Below are positions 23,601 to 30,900 of a stretch of 34,500 nt of DNA, one piece after another (positions within the stretch are counted from its first letter, which is position 1; the number at the start of each line of letters is the position of its first letter). Source of the stretch: Cristatella mucedo (taxonomy: Eukaryota; Bryozoa; Phylactolaemata; Cristatellidae); assembly GCA_009760855.2 (NCBI GenBank), contig WPIO01000148.1, forward strand, positions 538,001 to 572,500, in the 5' to 3' direction. The notes under the pieces are model-generated. The model was not told where the DNA came from and did not search any database. It saw only the letters and a list, made by a program, of their open reading frames with translations. Both the position numbers and the translations under genes were made by a program.

Positions 23601-26600
23601 TTTCCTCGTGTGACCTTCTACTAAATTGTTTTCATCGATTTAATTACTTTTGAGTTCTCCTTGGGGAATCAGAATAGCCGATGGCATTGTGCTCGGCTGC
23701 CGTCCCGCCATCGTGCTGACTTTCGATAATTCATTATTGGCCGTCCTTCTATCCAGCTGGGCTGAGCGTTGTTCTTCTGCACCGTTGCATGCCCATCTAA
23801 GCTTAATGACGCCTGGCTTGTTATGAACTCTTAGTTATTGCTTCTCTTGCAGCAAATTGTTGTATGCTTCGATAGAGATTTGGTTCTCGTTGGATGTCGT
23901 ACAGAAGGCGCATTTCTGTTACTGCTGTTGCTAGCGTACAAGCAGCTGGATTTGTAAGCATGCCTCTCCAAAGTTTGTCTTGCTAAATCGACATGCTTCG
24001 GCTTTGACCCATCGTTTGACCCCCCCCCAGCCGTGCATGTATCAATCACGTGGGCAGTCGAAGTCGATTACTCTCTAGCATGAATCCCGTGCACGCATCA
24101 GTTTTCGGAGGATGTGCGCTCAACTCCCGATGGCAACGTGTTTTTTTCTAGTCCTGTGATATCATAAAGCGGTGCTTGGCGGTGTATGCATCCAGCTTGC
24201 TTGTCCGGCTTGCAAATGCATCTTTGATCTTGCCACACTCCTCCAAGCTTGTGCACAGGTTCTTGCTACCTACACATATGCCGTCCTTTAAAAGAGGCTT
24301 TTTAAGGCAGAGCAAGGTAACACTTTTGAATAAGAAAATTCGTTTGACCAAGGGAAGCAGTACGAAGTGAAATAGGCTTATATGGTGAGGCTTGAAGTGA
24401 TGTGCCTGATCGGGCCAGTGTTGCACGATATGACCTTGGCACTGCACGGCAGATCAAGTTGCTGAGCCAGAGAGCCTGTCACTAATGGACTCCAGAGGTT
24501 CGGACTCAGATATCAAGTTGCTGAGCAGGATTAGAGCTCTTCCGAAGGAGTTATGTTAAATGCTTTAAATTCACGGTGCAAGGTTTTGTTATTAATTTGT
24601 GCTAGGACATAGACTCCAGTAGCGGTAGAATGTGGCTGGTATTTGATAGAGTGGCATATCAAAAAAGGCCCTACCAAAGTGAATGAGCCCTTAGTTGCCT
24701 TGATAGGAAATCACTTGCAAACGTCCGAAGTCATTGCATTTGCTGTAAAATTCACAATGTCCCTGTAAGATGGAGCTATTTCCAAGTGGAAGCTTAATGT
24801 GACACATTAAGGTTATGAAAGCATGTAATTTAATGTATCTCCTTCTGTAACTCCACAAAGTCGTAAAGACCACGTGGGTGTTACGTATAGCGCACTCACA
24901 GCCTAAGCGGCTTTCGGTACGCATACGGTAGCCAACAGACTTGCTTGTGGTGCTATGGTGCCTTTAGTAGTGCTGTGACTAGACAAGCACTAAGGATATT
25001 TGCCATCAGGACATGTTTCCACTTGTTAACTTACTAAGCGTCCATTGACCCTCTGATTAGTGCTGCCTGCGCTCGCATTATTAAATCCGATTAGCCGAAT
25101 TCTCATCCACAATCAATACTGGTAACTCTGTCTTAGGCAGCTTGCTCGAGTGCTGGCTGATGCTTGCTGTCTGCTAGCATAGGCGGCGTCTTTTGTGTTT
25201 CTCTAATTTAGGCTTATTAGTTCGATTTACTTTATAAATTCTCATATCTTGTTAAGATGTGACTGTGACGTCAAGTAAAATGTGAGCGTAAAAAAAACGA
25301 GAGTGAAGATAAGTGACGTACTATCTGCGTGGGTTATTTACAGCTCCCCGAGGCAGTACGAATATGGCTAGCCGAATCGAAGCGAGTCTTAGCCTTCCAC
25401 TGCTGTGCATTTGTTGCTAGTTGTGCCAAGACTAACAGCAGCAGTGAAGCAAGTCGGCTTGCCACCGTGCTCTCTCTTTCTCTCAACGACATAGTCATTG
25501 GTGCACAGGAACCTAGGTGGATGCACAATAACTGGTCAGATAACAGCAGCAGTTATCTGCATGCAGTGGCACTTGGAAGGTGCTTGCTTGCAGAGTAGCC
25601 TAGATTGTTACGGCACTTTTCGTTACATGTCGTGAGCGTCATAAACTTGTCAACCGTACGATTGACGATTTTTCAGTGCCCCACCCACCACGTAATCAAT
25701 TTGTCCTTGCAGAGTGTTGAGACACGGCGTATCACACGGGGCAGTGACGGTACTGAGGAAGAGGTCGTATCACGAGTCGGACCCAACGGTACTGAGGAAG
25801 GGCACGTGACGACAAGAAGGGATGCTCGAGGAAATGCACTGACTGAACAGAGTAAGGTTGAAATGCTGTTGACGTCATGCTTGGTGATACAGCAGCAGCT
25901 GGAGTACGAGAGAGACCGTGGCCTTCCTGCGTGCTGTCGAAAACTCGCGTGCTAATCTTTTCCTGTGGATGCTGCATGAGGAAGAATGCTCGCGTGCCAA
26001 TCTTGGCTATGGATTGCAATAGTCTTAGGGAATTAACCTCTAATAGACACTATAAGATCACACTGCCAGCCAGTGCTGGCTCTTTTTTAGATTGCCAGAT
26101 GCTGTCACTGTGTTAGCAGCAAAGCCTCTTGGGAATGCAAACTCAGCAGTTAGTGGTGAGCACCGATGCAGGGGTGGACAGGATTCATAGAAAATTAGTA
26201 AGAACGGCATTAATGTACTCATTAAAAAGTTCCAAGTTGTATGTATTTATGCCGTGATCACGTGCTCACGTTGCCGATTACTGCAACCGGCGCCGTAACA
26301 CATACGCGGAGAGAACAGGAGAGAGGACTAGAGAGGGAGAGAGAGTTCATAGAGAGAAATTAGTAGCAGCCACAGAAACTGAGCGAGAGCAGTAAGGAAG
26401 CAGCCAGGTCAGACGGAAGTGTAATGCAGATGGGAGCAGAGAGTGTGCACACACACACACAGCCATATATGCACCTGTATACATCTGCTGAGAGCAGTCT
26501 TTGGGTACAGGCACACCTTCTGAGCTGAAAGGATCCGTGACACTAATGCAGATGCTTAAAGTGGCCTTGGAAGAAGACCGTGCCGTCTTATTTTGATAGT

Positions 26601-27110
26601 TGCTTGGCAGAAGGCGGTACTTCGTACGAATACAGGCGAGATTGGGTGAAAGTGACGGAGCTACGTACGATGGGCCTGGCTGCCAACCAGTTGCAGCAGC
26701 AGTAAGTCCGACGAAGGACCCCTTGTGTACGAGCTTGCTAGGAACGAATAAGCTGACCTTACTGACTTCGCCCATTAAGCATCTGTGTATGATTTGGAAT
26801 TTCGGTTCGGCATTTTCCAGAATCGGGTGTGCGCACGTGTATTGTGTGCATTCATGTATGGGTAATAATATTGCACTTGCACTTGATATTGCACTTGATG
26901 TATGTGAGCAGGTGCATGTGTGTGTGTGTGTGCACGTGCAGACCTTAGCAACTGTATATAGAGTCTGCCTGATTGTATTGTTTGTGCATTGTTCCAGGCA
27001 CGGGACAGCCTGCCTCCGCACCTCCTGCAAGGACTCTTTTCCAGCCGCCGGAGCAGCAGCAGAAAGGCTCTCTGCTAGAGCGTCTTCGAGAGTACTTTCG
27101 TTCTGATTGA
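11530..27110 (+). CDS. HAX1: HAX1-like protein, five 3' exons (5' end missing)
   Basis: Join of 11530-11692, 15307-15379, 19540-19703, 25713-25851 and 26998-27110, giving about 216 residues. Human HAX1 is 279, so roughly the first quarter is absent. Each junction is phase-consistent (0, 1, 0, 1) with GT and AG at every intron. Recognisable segments in order are GSIRDRMLKSPES (human TLRDSMLKYPDS), DLDTELEHRG (human NDLDSQVSQEG), SSVRTIRKPDGSVETRR (human ISVTKITKPDGIVEERR), a Ser/Gly/Glu segment DGTEEEVVSRVG (human EGRTETTVTR), and the end LLERLREYFRSD before TGA (human LDLFLGRWFRSR). HAX1 is a largely disordered protein mainly of mitochondria, linked to survival signalling and to the CLPB chaperone; that role is family knowledge, not seen here. 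The acidic and FG-rich N-terminal exon(s) were not found. The gene converges with TUBGCP4. An unrelated protein with a similar tail is possible but unlikely, given the ordered matches. Confidence 0.78.
11701..11870 (+). repeat. CTG-rich imperfect repeat in HAX1-like intron
   Basis: Repeated CTGCTGCTG with ATGTCTGCTG variants, beginning eight bases inside the intron. Both strands read as open low-complexity frames (Cys/Ala/Leu or Ser/Gln/His); these are not genes. Confidence 0.85.
11871..13221. other. Intron sequence, no gene recognised
   Basis: Part of the 3.6-kb intron between exons a and b. A poly-C run lies near 12627-12638. No exon or repeat family seen. Confidence 0.5.
13222..13384 (+). 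repeat. 16-bp minisatellite, about 10 copies
   Basis: Unit CCTCTGCTTTGCCCAG with few substitutions (T/C at one site; the last copies are degraded to TTTTCTCAG and TTTACTTAG). As 16 is not a multiple of 3, every frame reads a 16-residue repeat; the apparent proteins on both strands are artefacts. Confidence 0.95.
13385..14377. other. Intron sequence, possible LINE relic
   Basis: A faint L2-A tail-like stretch lies at about 13675-13730 (CACATAGTC...GTTACTGACGG...ATACATACAT). Three CACGTG motifs cluster at 13965-14011. No exon recognised. Confidence 0.35.
14378..14670 (-). mobile_element. L2-B LINE fragment, diverged
   Basis: Contains the L2-B-specific blocks GGTTAGTGGCAGCATAC, AGGTGTGTTTTAG and TTTTTAAAGG...GTCAGGGGATTT in minus orientation. 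The far end (about 14640-14670) shares GATTTCAGTTTAGTGCGAG with the decayed copy at 4.3 kb. Confidence 0.7.
14671..15306. other. Intron sequence, one unexplained acceptor-like site
   Basis: A strong acceptor-like stretch (cctttttcctttgcag, ending about 14936) is followed by an open plus-strand frame of about 55 codons. Using it as an exon would break the phase between exons a and b, and the translation is not recognised. Confidence 0.35.
15307..15379 (+). CDS. HAX1: HAX1-like exon b (73 nt)
   Basis: Acceptor ttcttctgttgctag ends at 15306 and donor CAAG|gtgagc begins at 15380. It starts in phase 0 and leaves one base, exactly what exons a and c require. It encodes VPSHEWPFPGDY and then a Ser-rich linker ending KVDQ. 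It has little conservation by itself and is supported by phase and position between two conserved exons. Confidence 0.68.
15555..15985 (+). mobile_element. L2-A LINE 3' fragment, diverged
   Basis: Begins with TGACCCACAAGGCCCGCAATG and follows the L2-A C-terminal region (LAVLFLHLKAVEDR parallels LAVPFLRLKAVGNR) to its tail. Several stops and indels are present. It lies in the intron between exons b and c. Confidence 0.78.
16125..16397 (-). mobile_element. L2-A LINE 3' fragment, inverted
   Basis: Minus-strand copy with AGACTGTGTGGGTGTTACGC and AAGCCTAAGAGGCTTTCGGT blocks. It faces the plus copy at 15555-15985 tail to tail across about 140 bp of unrelated sequence. Confidence 0.78.
16533..16574 (+). 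repeat. 14-bp tandem repeat, three copies
   Basis: TCAGTGCTGGGATG twice exactly, then once with A to G at the third base. Confidence 0.95.
16895..17030 (+). mobile_element. L2-B LINE 3' tail fragment
   Basis: Shares GCGTGCTGACATTGTGCATG and the later AAGTGCCTGGAAAGAGATTT block with the L2-B 3' region; it ends near TTATCAACATTATTAG. Non-coding. Confidence 0.65.
17031..18654. other. Intron sequence, no gene recognised
   Basis: Open frames on both strands are short and not flanked by matched splice sites that fit the HAX1-like phases. No repeat family recognised. Confidence 0.4.
18655..18765 (-). mobile_element. tRNA-derived SINE2, partial
   Basis: Minus strand carries GGGTGGGCGATCCTTTAA, then GTGGTGATAGCC and AAGGCTCTTCTGCCGCTATA, matching the body of the SINE2 copy at 21.2 kb. 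The tRNA-like head is lost. Confidence 0.65.
18928..19395 (-). mobile_element. L2-B LINE 3' copy
   Basis: Starts with a (TAA)n tail at about 18930-18966. The minus-strand coding remnant has LKSFGYCAFSSYAPKARNSL and LKTHLFITAFSGS. It lies about 145 bp upstream of exon c, in opposite orientation to the host gene. Confidence 0.85.
19404..19505 (+). repeat. GT-rich low-complexity tract
   Basis: Imperfect TGTGTG/CGTG repeat between the L2-B copy and exon c. The His/Thr-rich minus frame and Cys/Val-rich plus frames here are artefacts. Confidence 0.75.
19540..19703 (+). CDS. HAX1: HAX1-like exon c (IRKPDG)
   Basis: Acceptor acttgttcttgtag ends at 19539. The leading AC completes a split GAC codon, then 54 codons follow, with LDTELEHRG at the start, an alanine-rich middle and SSVRTIRKPDG at the end. 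The donor GGG|gtcagc at 19704 is weak beyond GT. It is chosen because KPDG then joins SVETRR exactly as KPDG-IVEERR reads in human HAX1. Confidence 0.78.
20098..20418 (-). mobile_element. L2-A LINE 3' fragment
   Basis: Contains AATGTATCTGTCTCCATCTG, GTGGGTGTTACTCAGGAGAG and GCACTCAAAGCCTAAGCGG in minus orientation. Diverged in the middle. Confidence 0.75.
20432..20485 (+). repeat. CA/TA low-complexity tract
   Basis: CGCACGCACG, then (CA)n, then (TA)n with ATGTATATACACG. Confidence 0.85.
20508..20690 (-). mobile_element. L2-B LINE 3' tail fragment
   Basis: (TAA)n tail, then TCACTTGATAAAGCGCCCTC and CTCTCTAGGCGCTTTACATT, nearly identical to 6930-7080. Only the untranslated 3' part is present, a severe 5' truncation. 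Confidence 0.85.
21165..21360 (+). mobile_element. tRNA-derived SINE2
   Basis: tRNA-like head with A-box region TGGCGCACCAGGTAAGG and B-box GTGGGTTCGAATCC. The body has GTGGTGATAGCCATAAAGGC, and the tail is AT-rich with TATTTA repeats. Relatives lie at 18.7 kb and 28.0 kb. It cannot be a functional tRNA because the body continues past the B-box without a proper acceptor stem. Confidence 0.75.
21361..24830. other. Intron sequence with a GC-rich open block
   Basis: Part of the 6-kb intron between exons c and d. From about 22590 to 23560 the sequence is GC-richer and open in several frames; the longest plus frame is 279 codons (22594-23433). A possible acceptor (atttttgcag, ending about 22589) precedes it. 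Neither strand gives a recognised protein, and all frames being open together suggests composition rather than coding. The rest shows nothing clear. Confidence 0.3.
24831..24945 (-). mobile_element. L2-A LINE 3' tail fragment
   Basis: Short minus-strand copy with AATGTATCTCCTTCTGTAAC, CGTGGGTGTTACG and AGCCTAAGCGGCTTTCGGTA. Sharply truncated. Confidence 0.8.
24946..25712. other. Intron sequence upstream of exon d
   Basis: No repeat or extra exon recognised. It ends in the pyrimidine tract and acceptor of exon d. Confidence 0.45.
25713..25851 (+). CDS. HAX1: HAX1-like exon d (SVETRR)
   Basis: Acceptor ttgtccttgcag ends at 25712 and donor CAGA|gtaagg begins at 25852. It has 46 codons plus one base. 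The content is a charged Gly/Glu/Arg segment with two related halves, SDGTEEEVVSRVG and PNGTEEGHVTTRR, matching the position of the RRTVVDSEGRTETTVTR region of human HAX1. Confidence 0.8.
25852..26997. other. Last HAX1-like intron
   Basis: 1146 bp. It contains a GA-rich stretch (about 26310-26360), a short (CA)n at 26447-26461 and a (TG)n near 26917-26931. The long minus-strand frame across 26347-27117 runs antisense through exon e and has no recognisable product. Confidence 0.5.
26998..27110 (+). CDS. HAX1: HAX1-like terminal exon e
   Basis: Acceptor gcattgttccag ends at 26997. GC completes the AGC codon begun by the last base of exon d. 36 codons and TGA (27108-27110) follow. A Pro/Ala/Gln-rich start leads to KGSLLERLREYFRSD, similar in place and pattern to the FLGRWFRS end of human HAX1. 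Confidence 0.78.
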
Positions 27111-27466
27111 CGGCCATTCATGTTTTTTTCACTCTCACTGTCTCATGGATCGAACATTGATTTTGACACTGCATCTCCTTTTGCCATCGAGGCCATAGCC
27201 ATAAACTAGCAGCCAACTGACATCAACTGGTGATACTTATTTTTCAATAATAACTATATGCAAAACAAGTAATTCGTGCGCTATCACTTTGGTAAACAGT
27301 CACGATAGACAGCTGCTAACATGGCCCGCTTCACATCGGATGGTGACACACAAGCACGGCTTGCGTGTCACCAAACGCCGGGCATGCATGAACGTCGGGG
27401 CACCCCGCTGTCGGCTGGTGAACACTGTCGGCCACTTCGCCTCGAGTACAGTGCAGCAGCCGAGAA
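27111..27466. other. Shared 3' region between convergent genes
   Basis: 356 bp between the HAX1-like stop (+) and the TUBGCP4 stop (-). It must hold both 3' UTRs unless they overlap into the neighbouring exons. Only variant polyadenylation hexamers are visible: AATAAT on the plus strand at 27246-27251 and AATAAG on the minus strand at 27241-27236. Confidence 0.5.
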
Positions 27467-27619
27467 TCAGTGTGGCTTCCCGCCGAGGTGGCCATCAGCA
27501 GCAGACAGGTAGCGGTTGTAGTCGATGCGCAGCAACAGCTGTGCCAGGTGGGGATGAATCTGGTGGCTCCGCACACTCGACAGCAGGCGGAAAAGAAGGC
27601 CCGATTGAAGCTGGAAGCT
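27467..27619 (-). CDS. TUBGCP4: TUBGCP4 terminal exon
   Basis: Acceptor gtcacttgttgcag ends at 27620. It has 50 codons and TGA at 27469-27467. SFQLQSGLLFRLLSSVRSHQ is followed by LAQLLLRIDYNRY and a short Gly/Lys/His-ending tail in place of the human GGTLGSFGM end. An in-frame Met upstream at 27676 is intronic and not a start. Confidence 0.94.
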   Translation of the reverse strand, partial: SFQLQSGLLFRLLSSVRSHQIHPHLAQLLLRIDYNRYLSAADGHLGGKPH

Positions 27620-27819
27620 CTGCAACAAGTGACGCCAGCTGCTGCTGCTGGCAGCGCGGCACCTGCTCGCGAGCACTTGCTCATCTCGAACGTTGTCGGA
27701 GTGAGCTGGCCTTGACTTAACGCCATGCGATGCGTCCGTGCATTTGTCGGTTCAGGATCGTCTCACGGCACCGGTGGCTCAACTGCCCGATCGGTCAAGC
27801 AGAGAGAGCAGCGATCGCT

Positions 27820-27912
<93 letters not shown>

Positions 27913-30900
27913 TTGAGCTGTGATCGCTGGCTGCTAGGGGGCGCAGCTCGGGTGCACGTGCCTGCGTGCACCTTGACCCGAGTAAAGTAAAGTAAACGCT
28001 AGTTGACTCAACAGCCTCATTTACATATAGTGGCAGAAGAGCCCCAATGGCTGTCAGCGTCAAAGCATCCAACGACCAGTTAAGGACCGCCCACTTCAGG
28101 GCTCGAAACCGCGATCTAGGTCGTCAGTGAAGAGCACCCCTGGACTAAGTAAGACCAAAGGCCGAAGCTGCTGCTTCGACGACAGCTGCTCAGGTGCCGC
28201 CGGCCTCAGGTCTCGCCTTTATTTAGATTGGTCGCCTTTGGCAGCACTTCCTTCCTGGTTAATATAATAATAATAATATAGTTCATTTGTATAGCGCCCC
28301 AAGAGAACTCAATCTCTATTCAGGCACTTCACACGTGCTTCGGGGCTCGAGCCCACGACCTCAGCCTTGACCTTGGTCGGGGCGAGCACCTTAAACGCTG
28401 GACAAAACCAGAGGGCTGTGATCAGCAAGCCTCTGTCTGTCTCAGCCCAGGGGTCGCTGAACCGCTTGTGCGCGCGGAGCATCCCCCACGTCTCCGGTTC
28501 GACTACGGAAGCGTGCAATCTTCTAAGGAGCCCGCCTGGAAAACCTGGGTGGCAGAGCAGCTGAGATTCTTATGCCACAACACAAATGAGGCGCTACATA
28601 AATGAGGTGCTGTGGAGCTAGCGACCTTCACCATTTTACATTCTGATCATCTCTATGAAAACAGAGTGATCCGTCCTTGTATTGTGATCGCAGCAGCTGG
28701 CTCGGCCTCATTTGCTTTCTTTTACCACACGTGGAGCGCCCTTGCTCTATGTATGCTGATGCCAAGCAATGGGCAGGGCAGCAGTGGCTGGCTAAATATG
28801 CTTGCCTTGCTTCCTTGCTAGCGGTCTAGCTAGGCTAGGCTTGGCTAGCCTAGGCCGACACAGCTAGTAACTGTGCTTATGGCAGGCTGCACAAGAATGT
28901 CAACAAGTTGCACGGTTTGTGATTAATATGACTGTTAGCTTGATCTCACGATCCGAGAGATCGAGTCACGGGACCTTTTTATGCGAAATCAGCTGCTGCA
29001 GCAGCTGGTCGATGCCTGTAGGGATGCAGTTGACATTTCCTCTGACACTCTGACCTGCAAGGCCTGCCACCTGCTCCTTCACACCAGGCTGATACTTCTC
29101 CACACTTACTCCATACCGTCATACCAAGCTGGGCTGCTGCCGCCACTGACTCTTAAGTCGCACCTCTATCCTCGGCTGCCTCCGCAGGTCTTTCCAATTC
29201 AACGGCCAAGCATCTACATCACACCGCATCCGACTGAGGTACAATGGCTTACAATCAAACGACGAATCGTCTGACTCGGGACAAGGAGAGAGAGAGCTCC
29301 CAGTTGCTCTCGTTTCGACTCAGTTTGCTCTCGTTCAATCGCTCGGTGGCCGAACAAGGCGTGCCATGTGAGTCGGTGAGTCTGCTGGGGCCACATGCTC
29401 AAGTCGGTCAACCCAAGGCCGTGAAACTGACATTCGAAATTCCTAAATAACGGTGCCACGACGTCTTCTGCTACCAATTCAAGGCACATCCACTCATTTG
29501 CTACTGCTGCACCTTCTGGCTTACTCGCTTTGTCTACTGTTCTCCTGACTCAGCGTTGCTATCGATATTTTGTTGTTGCTTGACTTGAAGGCTGAAGAAT
29601 GCATAGCTAGCATTATTAGAGCTGCATAGAGCATATGCATATTGGATAATGCATAGAGCTGCATTATTGCTGCACACTTATGCTAGTGCTAGGTTATTGC
29701 TGCACATTATAGGAAACTCCCCAGCGTAGCCGGCACTTAGCCTAGCCCGGCTTGATTTTTCGGATACAGACGAAAATGTTAACAGAGCACACACTGCCTG
29801 CCGCCAAGTGCCAGCCACTGATTGTTCAAGGCATTGCCTGTGCATTTTCAGAGAGGACCCAATCTTAGCTTCCGTCCACCACGCGACAGAGCCACGCACC
29901 CTGGCCGGACTGAGGTGGCAAGCATACCACAGTCAATGACAGCTGCACCTAGCGCTGCTGCTGCTGCTGCAGGGGCCGCTGCAGTGACTGTCAAACCTCG
30001 GCTCGTCATTCGCTCTCGGTTCCCTCCATCTCGGGGGGGGGCGGCGGCCGGAGCCTCGCACGGGAGGGCCACAGAGGGGGTGCCCTACGACCGGCAGAGG
30101 GAGCCACTGCGGCAGCGACGCTGTACGGCTAGTCGACCATTGGCCGCATGCACGCCGGCATCTTTACGGACACCACTGGCAAAATAAAAAAGTACGACGG
30201 CTGAAACGAGCTCGGATGTCAAACCGAGCTCGTCCATGACAAAGTGCTCTCACCTTTTTGATGGCTTGCAGCTGAGCCGACTCGTCTGCAGAGAGGTCGA
30301 GGCCGACCTGCTCCACGAGTGCGCAGAACGACTGGCAGGTGTCCAGTATTTCGGCAATGCAGCTGGCGACCTACAGCGAGCCCAGTCCGAGAATTCTCCA
30401 GAACGCGCCACCAGCTTCGATAAATAGACCCGGGCGTGTAAAGGCACCGTCAAAGCAGTGGCGCCGGGCGGGCTCGCGCACATCTCTCTGCTGCTTTCGA
30501 GTGCAAGGCTCGCCCGCGCGTGGGGAGGCGTGCGCGCCTCGCGCACGCACGCGTGCAGCCGAGTGGCATCGGCGTGCCAATGCTGCGGGCGCCTTCTACC
30601 GGCTTCATCAGGAGAAAGCTCTGAGCCAGCAACGACGCCAGGAAGCCGTCGTGGGCCTGCTGGACGGCTTCGAAGTCCTCGCAGGCTCGAGTGCGCTCCA
30701 GCAGAGCAGAGAACTGCGACTCGATGACGTCGGCCTGAGCAACAATTGGAAGCCGGTGGAATTGCAGGCTGCTGCCTGCCGCTAGCGATGCTGCCGAGGC
30801 TGCACGACAGCACGGTTCTGCGGCGCATGGGCGCCAGCGCTGCGACGGAGAGGACAGCTCGGCAACTTCATGGCCACTGCTAGCCACGTTGTGCCCCGAG

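Noticed and set aside
26347-27117. 256-codon minus-strand ORF
   Set aside because: It runs antisense through the HAX1-like last exon and intron, and its translation is unlike any known family. The plus-strand exon has phase and homology support.
27725-28072. SL-repeat and RE-repeat ORFs
   Set aside because: Produced by the (CT)n tract at 27821-27910; no gene-like sequence on either side in frame.
30250-30887. Long overlapping frames on both strands (up to 192 codons)
   Set aside because: Shadows of two TUBGCP4 exons in GC-rich sequence; only the spliced minus frames match the family.
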